Below the pieces are notes generated by a model. It had not been told where the DNA came from. It saw only the letters and a list, made by a program, of their open reading frames with translations, and did not search any database. DNA of 64,000 bases, from positions 1,116,001-1,180,000 of the forward strand of contig NZ_JACCCV010000002.1 of assembly GCF_013410115.1 (NCBI RefSeq), written 5' to 3'. The position numbers and the translations under genes are program-made. Positions 36,697 through 46,305 of the stretch are shown piece by piece; positions within the stretch are counted from its first letter, which is position 1; each line of letters starts with the position of its first letter. This DNA comes from Tunturiibacter gelidiferens. Lineage in GTDB: Bacteria > Acidobacteriota > Terriglobia > Terriglobales > Acidobacteriaceae.

Positions 36697-38072
36697 AACA
36701 GTCTTTCGACGCAATCATCGTTGGTGCCGGACAGGCAGGACCATCGTTGGCAGGCCGACTCACGCAGGCCGGCTGGACGGTCGCCATCGTCGAGCGCAAG
36801 CTATTCGGGGGCACCTGTGTAAACAACGGATGCACTCCGACCAAAGCCATGGTCGCGAGCGCGCATGCAGCGCATATTGCGCGCCGAGGAAGCGACTTCG
36901 GAGTCATACGACGCGAACCGGTGAGCGTTGATATGAAGCAAGTCCTGGCTCGCAAAGACGCCATCGTTATGAAGTCTCGAACAGGCATCGAAAGCTGGCT
37001 GCGAGGCATGGAGCGATGCACGGTCTTTACAGGGACTGCGCGCTTCGTGTCTCCGAATGAGATTCGGGTTGGCGACGAGGTGATTCACGCGAAGAATATC
37101 TTTCTGAACGTTGGCGCGAGGCCGGCTGTACCAGATATGCCTGGAGTCCACGAGGTTCCTTTTCTGACCAGCACGACCGTCCTCGATCTTGATGAACTGC
37201 CACAACACCTCATTGTCGTAGGTGGAAGCTACGTCGGGTTGGAATTTGCTCAGATGTATCGCCGCTTCGGCGCTGAGGTAACAGTTGTCGAGCGCAAAGC
37301 GCGGATCATACCCAACGAGGATCACGACCTCTCATCCGGCGTTCAGGAGATCCTGCAGTCCGAGGGTATTCAGCTTCGTCTCGACGCAAACTGTATCCGA
37401 CTTGAAAACGACGGCGAAGGAGTAGCGATCGGGCTCGACTGCCTTGAGGGTCATCCTAGGGTCGTAGGATCGCGGATCCTGCTTGCCGTTGGAAGACGGC
37501 CGAACACCGACGATCTTGGACTGGCAGCCGCCGGCGTGCGGACTGATGAGCGCGGCTACATCACTGCAGACGATCAGCTCCAAACCTCCGTTGCGGGAAT
37601 CTGGGCGCTGGGAGATTGTAACGGTAGAGGAGCTTTTACTCATACCTCTTACAACGACTTTGAGATTGTTGCTGATAATCTCCTCGACAAGGCCTCGCGG
37701 CGAGTCAGTGACCGCATCCCTGTGAGCGCCCTTTACGTTGACCCGCCTCTGGCACAGGTCGGTCTCACCGAAATGCAGGTACGCAAGAGTGGACGCGCTG
37801 CCTTGATTGGAACTCGCCCAATGACGAAAGTTGGACGTGCCGTCGAGAAGGGAGAGTCGCAGGGTTTCATGAAGATACTAGTGGACGCAGAGAGCAAAAA
37901 AATTCTGGGAGCCGCCATCCTGGGAACCGGCGGAGACGAGGCCATTCACTGCATCCTGAGTACGATGTACGCAGGCGCCCCCTACACTACTCTCTCTCAC
38001 GCGGTTCACATTCATCCGACGGTTTCGGAGCTGATTCCCACGATGCTCCAATCGATGAGACCACTTAGGTGA
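36693..38072 (+). CDS. Mercuric-reductase-like FAD/NAD(P) disulfide oxidoreductase
   Basis: A flavoprotein of 459 residues of the pyridine nucleotide-disulfide oxidoreductase class I family. FAD binding is shown by DAIIVGAGQAGPSLAGRL, the redox-active disulfide by GGTCVNNGCTPTK, NAD(P) binding by LIVVGGSYVGLEFAQMYRRFG, and the second FAD site by IWALGDCNGRGAFTHT. The C-terminal dimer domain ends with HAVHIHPTVSELIP, which gives the His-Glu pair of the active site. The N-terminal metal-binding domain and the C-terminal Cys pair of true MerA are missing, so mercury reduction is not expected. It is coupled to the upstream DUF4126 gene. The substrate is unknown. Confidence 0.85.
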   Translation: MKQSFDAIIVGAGQAGPSLAGRLTQAGWTVAIVERKLFGGTCVNNGCTPTKAMVASAHAAHIARRGSDFGVIRREPVSVDMKQVLARKDAIVMKSRTGIESWLRGMERCTVFTGTARFVSPNEIRVGDEVIHAKNIFLNVGARPAVPDMPGVHEVPFLTSTTVLDLDELPQHLIVVGGSYVGLEFAQMYRRFGAEVTVVERKARIIPNEDHDLSSGVQEILQSEGIQLRLDANCIRLENDGEGVAIGLDCLEGHPRVVGSRILLAVGRRPNTDDLGLAAAGVRTDERGYITADDQLQTSVAGIWALGDCNGRGAFTHTSYNDFEIVADNLLDKASRRVSDRIPVSALYVDPPLAQVGLTEMQVRKSGRAALIGTRPMTKVGRAVEKGESQGFMKILVDAESKKILGAAILGTGGDEAIHCILSTMYAGAPYTTLSHAVHIHPTVSELIPTMLQSMRPLR

Positions 38073-38124
38073 AATTCAAATTCAGGGTTTCTCCTACTCC
38101 GAAAAAATGCTAAAACTGTAGGCC

Positions 38125-38550
38125 ATGTCGACGACTCGCCAAATGCTGACGCCTCGAGAAGCATCCCGAATGCTGGGCGTGAGCTACCCAACGATCAAAC
38201 AATGGATATTGAGCGGAAAGTTGAAGACCGTCCAGACCCCCGGTGGGCACCATCGCTTGTCGGAGGCAGCTTTGAAGCCTTTTCTGACAAGAGACCAGAT
38301 GAAACCCGCAGTCGACTCGCGACAACGATATCGCCGGGTGAGCGGTAGAAATCAACTCGCCGGTAAGGTTGTGAGTATCCAGATACAAGGGCTGCTTGCC
38401 GAGGTTGTGCTCTCTGTAGGAGACACGCATGTCACGGCAATCATCACCGCAAATGCGGTTCGCGAGCTTCAGTTGAAGAAAGGCGATCTTGCAGCTGCTC
38501 TCATTAAGTCGACCGACGTAATGATTGAGCGCCTTGACGATCCCTCATAG
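38125..38550 (+). CDS. Excisionase-type HTH protein with molybdate-binding (Mop/TOBE) domain
   Basis: A protein of 141 residues. Residues about 7-55 form a MerR/excisionase-like helix-turn-helix (MLTPREASRMLGVSYPTIKQ, then GKLKTVQTPGGHHRLSEAAL). Residues about 73-137 form a Mop-type TOBE domain (NQLAGKVVSIQIQGLLAEVV, TAIITANAVRELQLKKGD, ALIKSTDVMIE), known to bind molybdate or tungstate. This architecture is typical of small molybdate-responsive regulators. In this window a molybdenum hydroxylase cluster lies 13 kb away, which is a possible target. Its own downstream neighbour is an Oar-like receptor gene. Confidence 0.85.
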   Translation: MSTTRQMLTPREASRMLGVSYPTIKQWILSGKLKTVQTPGGHHRLSEAALKPFLTRDQMKPAVDSRQRYRRVSGRNQLAGKVVSIQIQGLLAEVVLSVGDTHVTAIITANAVRELQLKKGDLAAALIKSTDVMIERLDDPS

Positions 38551-38729
38551 ACACAGTAGATGCCTCTCCGGCACCTAGATGAATCGTTTGACTATACGAT
38601 TTAAATCGACTAGCTTCGTACTATTCGAGTGGAACACGTGCGGGGAGGCCAGTCTTCAGCTCGACTGTTCGCGCTAATCCTTACTACCACCGGACGCACC
38701 TCAAAGCTGCGTTTCCAGGAGCGGGTTTC

Positions 38730-41700
38730 ATGAAGCTTCAGCGCCTTTCTTACGCCTTTTTCCTCTTTATCTTGATAGATGGAGCCATTGCCTCCGCTCA
38801 AATCGCAGCGGATCTGAAGGGCCGCGTTCTCGATCCCTCTGGCGCCGCGATCGCAAACGCGCCGATTGAATTAACCGAGTCCTCCACGAACCTGCATCAG
38901 TCTACGACCACCTCCAGCTCCGGCGATTATCTTTTAATCCATCTCAACCCGGGCTCTTATCGTGTAGAAGTACGGGCACCCGGGTTCAAAAATCTGGATC
39001 GCGAGGGCGTCAACGTCATCGTTGGACAGACGGTGAGCCTTGATCTCACGCTGAGTCCTGGAGGCGATCGACAGACTGTAACCGTCAATAGCGACGCGCC
39101 ACTCCTGCAAGCGGAGACCAGCAATATCGAGACCAACATCTCCGGCGCCTATGTTGCCGCGATTCCACTCAATACAAGAAACTTCATTCAGCTCACGACA
39201 CTGGCCCCGGGGGTCGAGTTGCCTCCCGGAACCTTGCTTCCTCGCATCAATGGCGGTCGCCCCCGTACCAATGAGTACATCTACGACGGCATCTCTGCGC
39301 TGCAGCCCGAACCTGGTCAGGTAGCCTTCTTTCCTATCCTCGACGACATTGCGGAATTCACCATCGAAGCCAATAACGTGCCGGCGGAGTTCGGCCGATT
39401 CAACGGTGGTGTGGTCAACGTTGCCACCCGGTCGGGCTCTAACGAGGTGCATGGCAGCCTCTTTGAATATCTTCGCAATGAAGATCTTAATGCCCGCAAC
39501 TACTTCGCGCCGACGGGCCGCAAGCCTGAGTATCGTCGCAGCCTCTATGGCGCTACACTCGGCGCGCCTATTCTCCGCGATCGTCTCTTCTTTTTCGGCG
39601 ACTATCAAGGAATCAAGCAGCTCATCGGCCGCACCCTGACCTCGACGATCCCCACAATCAACGAACGCAACGGCATCTTCCACAATGTCTCGCATATCTA
39701 CAATCCCACCACCACAACCATCGTCAATGGAAAGAATGTGAGGCAGGAATTTCCCGGAGACGTCATCAACATACCATTCGATCCTGCCGCCCAGGCTCTC
39801 CTTGCACGCTTTCCACTTCCGACCAACGGCAATGCCGCCAACAATTACAGCCGCACTGCAAACGACGCGGACCATCAGAATCAGTTTGACGTTCGCGTCG
39901 ACGGTGCGTACGGTACTCGTGACCACGCCTTTGGCCGCTACACCTACTACAACGAAGTCGAGCAGCCCGTCACCCCGTTGCCCGATGGTAGCGGCCTCAT
40001 CAGCGGATCAGCTCTCGGTACTGGCGGAGTCCCTGGACTCTCGAACATGCGAGGACAACAGGCCGTCGCCAACGAGACCCATATCTTCTCCCCGCGACTG
40101 GTCAACAACCTCACGGGTGGGTACACCCGTCGCAGCAACAATATCATCGGTCCTGAACTCGACAGTACCGCCTCCGCCACGCTTGGCATCCCCGGCATCC
40201 CTACCAACGCAGCATTCAATAATGCCCTTCCCCTCTTTACGCTCACTGGCATCCAGCAGCTTGGTCCCTCCGCAAGCACCTTCGCGAACTTCCAGACCTC
40301 GGTTTGGCAGGTCGTCGACACGGCTGTCTACACACGCGGTGCCCACGCCATTAAGGCTGGCATCGACTTCCGTTGGTACCAACTCAATACTGTTTCGCCG
40401 CCCAACCCCACCGGCTCCTTTGCCTTCACCACCACCGGCACAAATCAACAGGGTCTTGTCATCGCCCCCGGCGATAAGCTCACCAACGGTAATTCCATCG
40501 CAAGCTTTCTTCTAGGACAGGTCGACACCTTTCAAATAGACCTGCAACAGGCTAAGCTCCGTCCTCGCGACTACATCGAGGAGTATTTTCTTCAAGACGA
40601 CTGGAAGGCCTCCAATCGCCTAACACTCAACATCGGAGCGCGCTGGACCCTGCACCATCCCTCTACCGAAAAGAACAACCAAGGAGCTGTCTTCAACCTC
40701 GGGACGCAACAGCTTGACTACGTAGGCGTCGATGGAAACTCGCGCAGTGCCCGCGAACTCCACTACGGCAACGTTGCTCCTCGTGTGGGGTTCACCTATC
40801 TCGCGACCGAGAAGACGGTAATTCGCTCTGGCTTTGGAATTGTCTTTATCGACCAGTCAGGGATCACAACTCCATTTACTATTCCCCAATTCCCTTTCAT
40901 CCAAAGTGTTACGCAGAAGACTCAGGACAGCGTGAACGCCGCCTTTGCACTCTCGCACGGACCTTCCGTGGCTCCAATTCCACTTACTCCCAACGCCGGT
41001 CTTGGCCAAAGTGTATACACTGCCGATCGCACCGCCGGTTCGGGTTACGTCCAGCAGTGGAACCTCGCCGTCCAGCGCGCCGTGACTAACAATCTCTCTG
41101 TTGAGGTTGCATACGTAGGGTCGAACATTATTCACGTCGGTATCCCCGACTCGAATCTTAACCAGCTCACGGCCGATCAGCTAGCGGAGGGCGCTTCGCT
41201 CCTCACCCCAGTCACAAATCCTTACTTCGGCCAACTTCCGCCATCCAGTTCTCTGAATACGAAGAACATCGCTGCCGCACAACTCATCAAACCTTATCCT
41301 CGCTTCCAAAACGTTGCGACGTACCGCCATAACTCGGGAACCACCAACTACAACGCAATTGAGGCCAAGGCCGAACAACGCTTCTCGCACGGTATCTCCT
41401 TCCTCTTCGCCTATACTCACTCCAAACTCATCGATGATGCGTCTTCCGTCTTCTCCTCCACCGTTCTCTCCTCACCCAACACAAGCTCTCTCATCGCAGC
41501 GGACACCTACCGCCCTCATCTGGAACGCGACTCATCGAATGGCGATATGCCCAATGTAACCTCGTTCAGCGGCATCTACGATTTACCGGCTGGGCGAAAC
41601 CATCGCTTCGCCTCGACCGGGGTAGGCAACCCGATGCTCGGAGGCTGGAGCTTGAATACCATCCTGTCGCTGCAATCGGGGATGCCGGTCACCGTCACAC

Positions 41701-42086
41701 AGGCCACCAATAACAACGCTTTCGCAGGTTTTTCTCTTCAGCGCCCCGACATCGTTGGCAACCCCAATTTGACGGCCGGCCAGCGTACCCCCGCGCACTA
41801 CTTCAACACTGCCGCATTCAGCACAGCCCCTCAATTCGTTATTGGCACCGCATCGCGCAACCCCGTGCGTGGCCCTGCCTACCGCGACCTGGATGTATCG
41901 CTCATCAAGCGAACCCGGCTGGTAGAAAAAGCTGACCTGGAGTTCCGCGCCGAGATGTTCAACGTTACCAATACGCCGGAGTTCGCGCAGCCCAACGGCA
42001 GTTTTGGTTCCCCCGCGTTCGGCAGCATCACCGCTACTACAACCGACCCTCGAGTCGTGCAATTCGCAATCAGACTAAGTAGATAG
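38730..42086 (+). CDS. Oar-like TonB-dependent receptor
   Basis: An outer-membrane receptor of 1118 residues. Residues 1-24 are a signal peptide (FFLFILIDGAIASAQ). A CarboxypepD_reg domain follows (LKGRVLDPSGAAIANAPIEL, GDYLLIHLNPGSYRVEVRAPGF), then the plug (NISGAYVAAIPLNTRNFIQL, INGGRPRTNEYIYDG, FGRFNGGVVNVATRSGSNE) and a long barrel ending VQFAIRLSR. The ribosome site is CAGGAGCGGG. Unlike the receptor at 797-3742 it has a complete plug and no Gly-rich loop. It is convergent with the cytochrome/TPR cluster, and it lies behind the HTH-Mop regulator. The transported substrate is unknown. Confidence 0.92.
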   Translation: MKLQRLSYAFFLFILIDGAIASAQIAADLKGRVLDPSGAAIANAPIELTESSTNLHQSTTTSSSGDYLLIHLNPGSYRVEVRAPGFKNLDREGVNVIVGQTVSLDLTLSPGGDRQTVTVNSDAPLLQAETSNIETNISGAYVAAIPLNTRNFIQLTTLAPGVELPPGTLLPRINGGRPRTNEYIYDGISALQPEPGQVAFFPILDDIAEFTIEANNVPAEFGRFNGGVVNVATRSGSNEVHGSLFEYLRNEDLNARNYFAPTGRKPEYRRSLYGATLGAPILRDRLFFFGDYQGIKQLIGRTLTSTIPTINERNGIFHNVSHIYNPTTTTIVNGKNVRQEFPGDVINIPFDPAAQALLARFPLPTNGNAANNYSRTANDADHQNQFDVRVDGAYGTRDHAFGRYTYYNEVEQPVTPLPDGSGLISGSALGTGGVPGLSNMRGQQAVANETHIFSPRLVNNLTGGYTRRSNNIIGPELDSTASATLGIPGIPTNAAFNNALPLFTLTGIQQLGPSASTFANFQTSVWQVVDTAVYTRGAHAIKAGIDFRWYQLNTVSPPNPTGSFAFTTTGTNQQGLVIAPGDKLTNGNSIASFLLGQVDTFQIDLQQAKLRPRDYIEEYFLQDDWKASNRLTLNIGARWTLHHPSTEKNNQGAVFNLGTQQLDYVGVDGNSRSARELHYGNVAPRVGFTYLATEKTVIRSGFGIVFIDQSGITTPFTIPQFPFIQSVTQKTQDSVNAAFALSHGPSVAPIPLTPNAGLGQSVYTADRTAGSGYVQQWNLAVQRAVTNNLSVEVAYVGSNIIHVGIPDSNLNQLTADQLAEGASLLTPVTNPYFGQLPPSSSLNTKNIAAAQLIKPYPRFQNVATYRHNSGTTNYNAIEAKAEQRFSHGISFLFAYTHSKLIDDASSVFSSTVLSSPNTSSLIAADTYRPHLERDSSNGDMPNVTSFSGIYDLPAGRNHRFASTGVGNPMLGGWSLNTILSLQSGMPVTVTQATNNNAFAGFSLQRPDIVGNPNLTAGQRTPAHYFNTAAFSTAPQFVIGTASRNPVRGPAYRDLDVSLIKRTRLVEKADLEFRAEMFNVTNTPEFAQPNGSFGSPAFGSITATTTDPRVVQFAIRLSR

Positions 42087-42124
42087 CCAGTCTTCAGTGC
42101 AACCCTAGAGCTCGTCTGTACGAA

Positions 42125-42141
42125 CAGCGTTCCTAACGCTG
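42125..42141. terminator. Hairpin between convergent genes
   Basis: CAGCGTT (42125-42131) pairs perfectly with AACGCTG (42135-42141) around a 3-base loop, between the receptor gene and the convergent TPR gene. No T-tract follows on either side. Confidence 0.45.
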
Positions 42142-42238
42142 CGAACGGTCCGGTCTGCTCGGACAGTGTTGGCTGAGAGATTCGAGCATCCACATGCAAA
42201 AGAAGATTCGCATAGTGAGAACGGCGTCGTGCATGACA

Positions 42239-43327
42239 CTATCTTTGGCTTTCGACAGCATTCTGGATAGTCTCTGCGCTCTTGTACTCGCGCGTCGCAT
42301 CTTCCTTGCGCCCCAAAGCGCGGAAGGCCTGCCCCAGAAGCAAGTGGATAAGGTGATTGCTGGAATCCATGTGTTCCGCACGCAACAGATAGTTTAGCGC
42401 CGTCAAGGCATCATCTCGTTTCAACAGAACCTGCCCCAGCAAAATATATGGCCCTGTCGAATTCGGCTCTAGTAGAAGCGCACAGTTCAACGCCTGTTGC
42501 GCATCTTCGTATCGCAGAGCTCTCAGGTATGAGTCGCCCAGACGCTCATACACCTCTCCATCCATTGGATTGATTGCCCGTTCGGCTTCAAATTCGACGA
42601 CAGCTCCAGCGGCGTTTGAACGCGACAGGGCGAGCTGTCCCAACAACAGATGAGCTAAAGGCAGTCTTGGTTCGATTTGGAGGGCTTTGCGTGCCATCTG
42701 CTCGGACTCGGCGGGGTAGTTGCGACGGAACAGCATACGCGCCAAGAATAAATACGCCGCTGCGGAGTCGGCTGGGATTTTGTACTGTTGGGCAAAGATG
42801 CGACGCGCATCATCGTATCTATGCACTTCGAGATAACAGACCGCCAGAACATAGGTTCCATCGGCGTTGACGCTGGCAATTGGACTGTTCGCACGTTCAA
42901 GCAGAGGAATCGCTGCGGCCGGTTGCCCCATGCGATACAGCGTCACACCGCGCATCTGTATCGCCAGCAGATCGTTGCCATCCTGAACTATGGCTTTTTC
43001 GAAGGCTAAATTCGCGTCTGCAAAGCTATTGCGTTGGTATCGAATCATTCCACGCATACGCTCTACCCCCGCCGGCTCCGGCTGTTGCGTTGCCAAGGAG
43101 TTCAAGCGTGTCTCGGCTTCGCTCAACTGGCCACGGGAGATTAGCCGTTGTACTTCCTCTGTCGGGCTCGGGCTATGCTGGACTGAATCAGTTGAAGTAT
43201 TTGATGCGCTCGCGCGAGCGTCCTGCTGTGCCTTCGCATAAGAGATCGGAGTTAATCCCACACAGCAAACCAAGCACAGCTTAATCAAGTCCAGATGCAT
43301 GCGCGGAGAACGAGCGATAAAGGACAT
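42239..43327 (-). CDS. Exported tetratricopeptide-repeat protein
   Basis: A protein of 362 residues with a signal sequence (LDLIKLCLVCCVGLTPISYA) and about seven TPR units: EAETRLNSLATQQPEPAGVE, DANLAFEKAIVQDGNDLLAI, PAAIPLLERANSP, DDARRIFAQQYKIP, ESEQMARKALQIEPRLPLAH, DAQQALNCALLLEPNS and TALNYLLRAEHMDSSNHLIH. Such proteins assemble or hold partner proteins, here on the periplasmic side. It is last in the minus-strand run after the cytochrome and a small exported protein, only 2 bp after the latter. The start at 43327 lacks a ribosome site, so translational coupling is likely; Met10 (43300) is an alternative. Confidence 0.82.
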   Translation of the reverse strand: MSFIARSPRMHLDLIKLCLVCCVGLTPISYAKAQQDARASASNTSTDSVQHSPSPTEEVQRLISRGQLSEAETRLNSLATQQPEPAGVERMRGMIRYQRNSFADANLAFEKAIVQDGNDLLAIQMRGVTLYRMGQPAAAIPLLERANSPIASVNADGTYVLAVCYLEVHRYDDARRIFAQQYKIPADSAAAYLFLARMLFRRNYPAESEQMARKALQIEPRLPLAHLLLGQLALSRSNAAGAVVEFEAERAINPMDGEVYERLGDSYLRALRYEDAQQALNCALLLEPNSTGPYILLGQVLLKRDDALTALNYLLRAEHMDSSNHLIHLLLGQAFRALGRKEDATREYKSAETIQNAVESQR

Positions 43328-43329
43328 GT

Positions 43330-43839
43330 CTAAAAGAGCGCTCCCGCTACTTGCTCGGCAACGTTTCTCGCTTCTTCACTCAGGCCAGTTTGGGTTGAAA
43401 CTGACTGTCTGGGCGAGCCTCTCTGGATGTCAATGACGAAAACACGATCTCGTACCCGGCCGATGATCTGCTCGCCTCCGTTGAGGGAGTTGTTACTCGG
43501 GACACACTGGACTGCTTCATTGCCAATCGCCTTCAGCGGAACTGCCGTACCGGAGCATCGCGCAAGATACATGGCAAAGTCTTTCGAGGGAAGCGCCATC
43601 GTGTGCACAGCAATTGTCAACTCAAAAACGGTCGAATGCTCACTGCGCTTGAAGTCGCAGGTGGTATCGCCCTGTGACGTAAGAGGGGTCGTGGTCGCCT
43701 GGACCTCACCGCCCAAAACACCTGCGGCCGTTGCCGCATTTAGCCAAGGGCATTGAGTTTGGGCCCTGCATCGCACAGGGCTGACGAATGTGCCAGCTAT
43801 CACCACAAATACAAGTACGGTCAAACTTCTTCTGTTCAA
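43330..43839 (-). CDS. Small exported hypothetical protein
   Basis: A protein of 169 residues beginning at a TTG (43839) with a short AGGGGC ribosome-like site. The signal peptide is LTVLVFVVIAGTFVSPVRCRAQ. The mature part (CPWLNAATAAGVLGGEV, TTCDFKR, LARCSGTAVPL, AVQCVPSN) has four Cys, so two disulfides are possible, and its pattern resembles DUF3558-like lipoprotein domains only vaguely. It lies between the multiheme cytochrome and the TPR protein on the same strand, so it is probably part of that envelope cluster. Confidence 0.65.
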   Translation of the reverse strand: MNRRSLTVLVFVVIAGTFVSPVRCRAQTQCPWLNAATAAGVLGGEVQATTTPLTSQGDTTCDFKRSEHSTVFELTIAVHTMALPSKDFAMYLARCSGTAVPLKAIGNEAVQCVPSNNSLNGGEQIIGRVRDRVFVIDIQRGSPRQSVSTQTGLSEEARNVAEQVAGALF

Positions 43840-43938
43840 GTTTTTGCCCCTAACGTAATTCCCTCTGGCAGAGGAAGTATCTCACCGTAGAGTGTTGTCG
43901 AGTATGCCGGAGGCGGAGAAGGTTGCACACGGCTCGCC

Positions 43939-46305
43939 TTAGTGCTCTCCCCCAGCGCTCATAACTTCCGGTTGCGATACATCCTTATGTACATGCCACG
44001 GCACGCTTTCGATCGAGATCTCAGGATGCTTGCGGAGAAAATCCAGGGAATAAGTCGGAGCGCCGGGATCTATCTTCTTCGTGACAAACTTCGCGGATTG
44101 TTCTTTGGCTTTGTCCTTCATTCCAGCACGACGGTAAAGCAGTGCGAGGTTGTAATGCGCGGTCAGGTCATCGGGGTCGATCGCTTGTAACGCCTCAAAC
44201 TGTTCCATCGCTTCTTGTGGTCTACGTTGTTGGTAGTAAGAGATTCCGAGCTCGCGACGAGCATCTCGCGATTGAGGGTACTGCGCAAGCACTTTTTTCA
44301 GATCTTCTACTTCAGCATCGGGATGCCCTGCTCGTCGTTCTACCAATGCAAGATAGTAAAGAGCACGCGCATTGTTGGGACTTAGCTCTAGAGCTTTTTC
44401 AAGACCCCCACGAGCTGAAGCATATTTTTCCCATTCGATATTCGTTAGGCCGATATTGGTGTAGCCATCCGCATAGTCAGGACGCAGCTTGATTACCTGG
44501 GAAAAAGCCTGAATCGCGTCGCTGTACTGGAGTTGATCGAGATAGGCGATGCCAAGGTTATTCCAGCGCATCCAGTCAGCGTTATCGTGAGGATCAGGCG
44601 CGCTAACAGGATTGTCTCCGATGTTGAGCGTTCGGCTGCGCGAGGCGAGCTCGACGATTGGATATGCAACGTGATCCTTGCCAAAAACGTTATTGAGATA
44701 GCTCTGCCGGAGATGTCGATAGTTCACTTTGGCGGTTATAGTCACCGCCCCCTTCGCCTCGGGAGGAATGCGAAACTCGTAGCGAATGAGAGACGACCTG
44801 CCTGCCTGAACTGTGTTGTCATAAGCGACAGAATGGATCGTCCATACTTTGTGATTGTCGACGAACACCCCGTCCGTGTTGACTGGACGGTTCGTAAAAC
44901 TGTGTGCCCGCTCGTCCAGCATTCCATCCGGCTTGATGAAACCGCTGTGATAGATCTCCTTGCCGTTCGAGTCCGTGACGACAAACTCTACCCAAGCCTC
45001 ATACAGATCGCGCACTTCGGGAATCAGGGAATGGCCGATGTTTTTGTTTTGAATAACAGTCATCACCTGTACTACATCACCCGAAGCAAGAGTGAACGCA
45101 GTCGAACCCAACGGTGCGATCAGCTTGTCGTCACTCGCCTTACGAATTGCAAATAGATCGACGTTTAGATAGTTGCCTGTCTTCAGAAATTCGACTGTCT
45201 TCTCCAGCTGCTCATCAAACCCGTAGTAGAAAGGAACGGCGGTATTGCCCGCTGTCCAGCGATGCGATGCGAATGTACCGTTCTTCGCTCCCGGCTCGGG
45301 CAGCGCATTCGACGCGCGCTTCATGTGACAGCCCTGGCAGGTGGTGAAATCAGCTTGATAGAACGTGAGAGGATTTCGCTGCGAAAACTTTGAGTTCTGC
45401 CACTCATCGTATGCGGTAAACGCGCGAATGAATTTGTAATCATTCAGTGGGTTTGGCAAGTTGGCTTTGTGGCAAGCGGAGCAAAACTCGGGCGTACGAT
45501 AGAAGGTCTGCATCACCGCCTTCGAATGCCTATCAAGGTGCGCCAAAATCTCCGAGTCCGGCACGAGGCCAGGGATGCGACTGCCCTTTTCATCAACCAG
45601 TACTGCGGGTACGCCCATCACATAGCCACCGTTGCCGAGCGTCGATTGCAGCTTCTGAACGGAATGGCACGTAGTGCAGGTCAACCCGTCCTGATCAAAT
45701 TTTCGGTCAACCATTGAGTTCTGCGTTAATCCGCCACCGAGAACGGCGATCGGGTTGTGACAGCTATCGCAGTGACGGGAAAACTCGATTCCCTTAGTCC
45801 TGATAAGGATATTTACGCTCGTGCGATAGAACGGCGTTCTAAATGAGTTGGAATGCAAAGACTGCCGCCACTGGTGGTACGCCTCTTTGTGACAGTGACC
45901 GCAGTAATCGGCCGTCGGAAACGCATCAGGCTCGAGAAAGTTGTCGCCCTCGACCGCAGCATTTCCGGGTGTTGAGATGTTTCCTTTTCCAAAGGCAAAG
46001 TTGTAGGTTCTGCCAACTCTATCTGCATAATCTTTGCGGACTGCAGCTTCGTCTGCAATCTTCTGCTGGGTCTGGCTCAAATCTGAATGAGCTTGAATTC
46101 GAGGAAGAAAAGCAAAGACGCTTCCAAGAGCGAGCACCCCGACCAGACTGACGTAGGCTCCCCTCGCGACAGCCAGTCGCCGCCGATTGACAACCATACG
46201 CCTCACCTGCGTTTTGGCCCACTTGAAAAACAGCATCGTACCCAACTTTTTCTTCGCGGACTTACAAGCCACTCTGCTGCGAAAGGTTGACGGAATTCTA
46301 CTCAT
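43939..46305 (-). CDS. Membrane-anchored pentaheme cytochrome c with C-terminal TPRs
   Basis: A protein of 788 residues. A transmembrane anchor near residues 48-68 (YVSLVGVLALGSVFAFLP) is followed by five c-haem motifs CxxCH: Cys135-His139 (CGHCH), 179-183 (CDSCH), 210-214 (CTTCH), 275-279 (CSACH) and 323-327 (CQGCH). A beta-rich region (residues about 340-570) comes next, then four or five TPR units (NNLGIAYLDQLQYSDAIQAF, ADGYTNIGLTNIEWEKYASA, ARALYYLALVERRAGHP, TAHYNLALLYRRAGM). It resembles cytochrome c554-like families with a fused scaffold. It starts directly after the CRTAC1 stop (TAG followed at once by ATG), so it is translationally coupled. It is likely to move electrons in the periplasm. 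Confidence 0.88.
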   Translation of the reverse strand: MSRIPSTFRSRVACKSAKKKLGTMLFFKWAKTQVRRMVVNRRRLAVARGAYVSLVGVLALGSVFAFLPRIQAHSDLSQTQQKIADEAAVRKDYADRVGRTYNFAFGKGNISTPGNAAVEGDNFLEPDAFPTADYCGHCHKEAYHQWRQSLHSNSFRTPFYRTSVNILIRTKGIEFSRHCDSCHNPIAVLGGGLTQNSMVDRKFDQDGLTCTTCHSVQKLQSTLGNGGYVMGVPAVLVDEKGSRIPGLVPDSEILAHLDRHSKAVMQTFYRTPEFCSACHKANLPNPLNDYKFIRAFTAYDEWQNSKFSQRNPLTFYQADFTTCQGCHMKRASNALPEPGAKNGTFASHRWTAGNTAVPFYYGFDEQLEKTVEFLKTGNYLNVDLFAIRKASDDKLIAPLGSTAFTLASGDVVQVMTVIQNKNIGHSLIPEVRDLYEAWVEFVVTDSNGKEIYHSGFIKPDGMLDERAHSFTNRPVNTDGVFVDNHKVWTIHSVAYDNTVQAGRSSLIRYEFRIPPEAKGAVTITAKVNYRHLRQSYLNNVFGKDHVAYPIVELASRSRTLNIGDNPVSAPDPHDNADWMRWNNLGIAYLDQLQYSDAIQAFSQVIKLRPDYADGYTNIGLTNIEWEKYASARGGLEKALELSPNNARALYYLALVERRAGHPDAEVEDLKKVLAQYPQSRDARRELGISYYQQRRPQEAMEQFEALQAIDPDDLTAHYNLALLYRRAGMKDKAKEQSAKFVTKKIDPGAPTYSLDFLRKHPEISIESVPWHVHKDVSQPEVMSAGGEH

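Noticed and set aside
36693-38072. True mercuric reductase MerA
   Set aside because: No N-terminal heavy-metal domain, no C-terminal Cys pair and no mer genes nearby, although the active-site disulfide is present.
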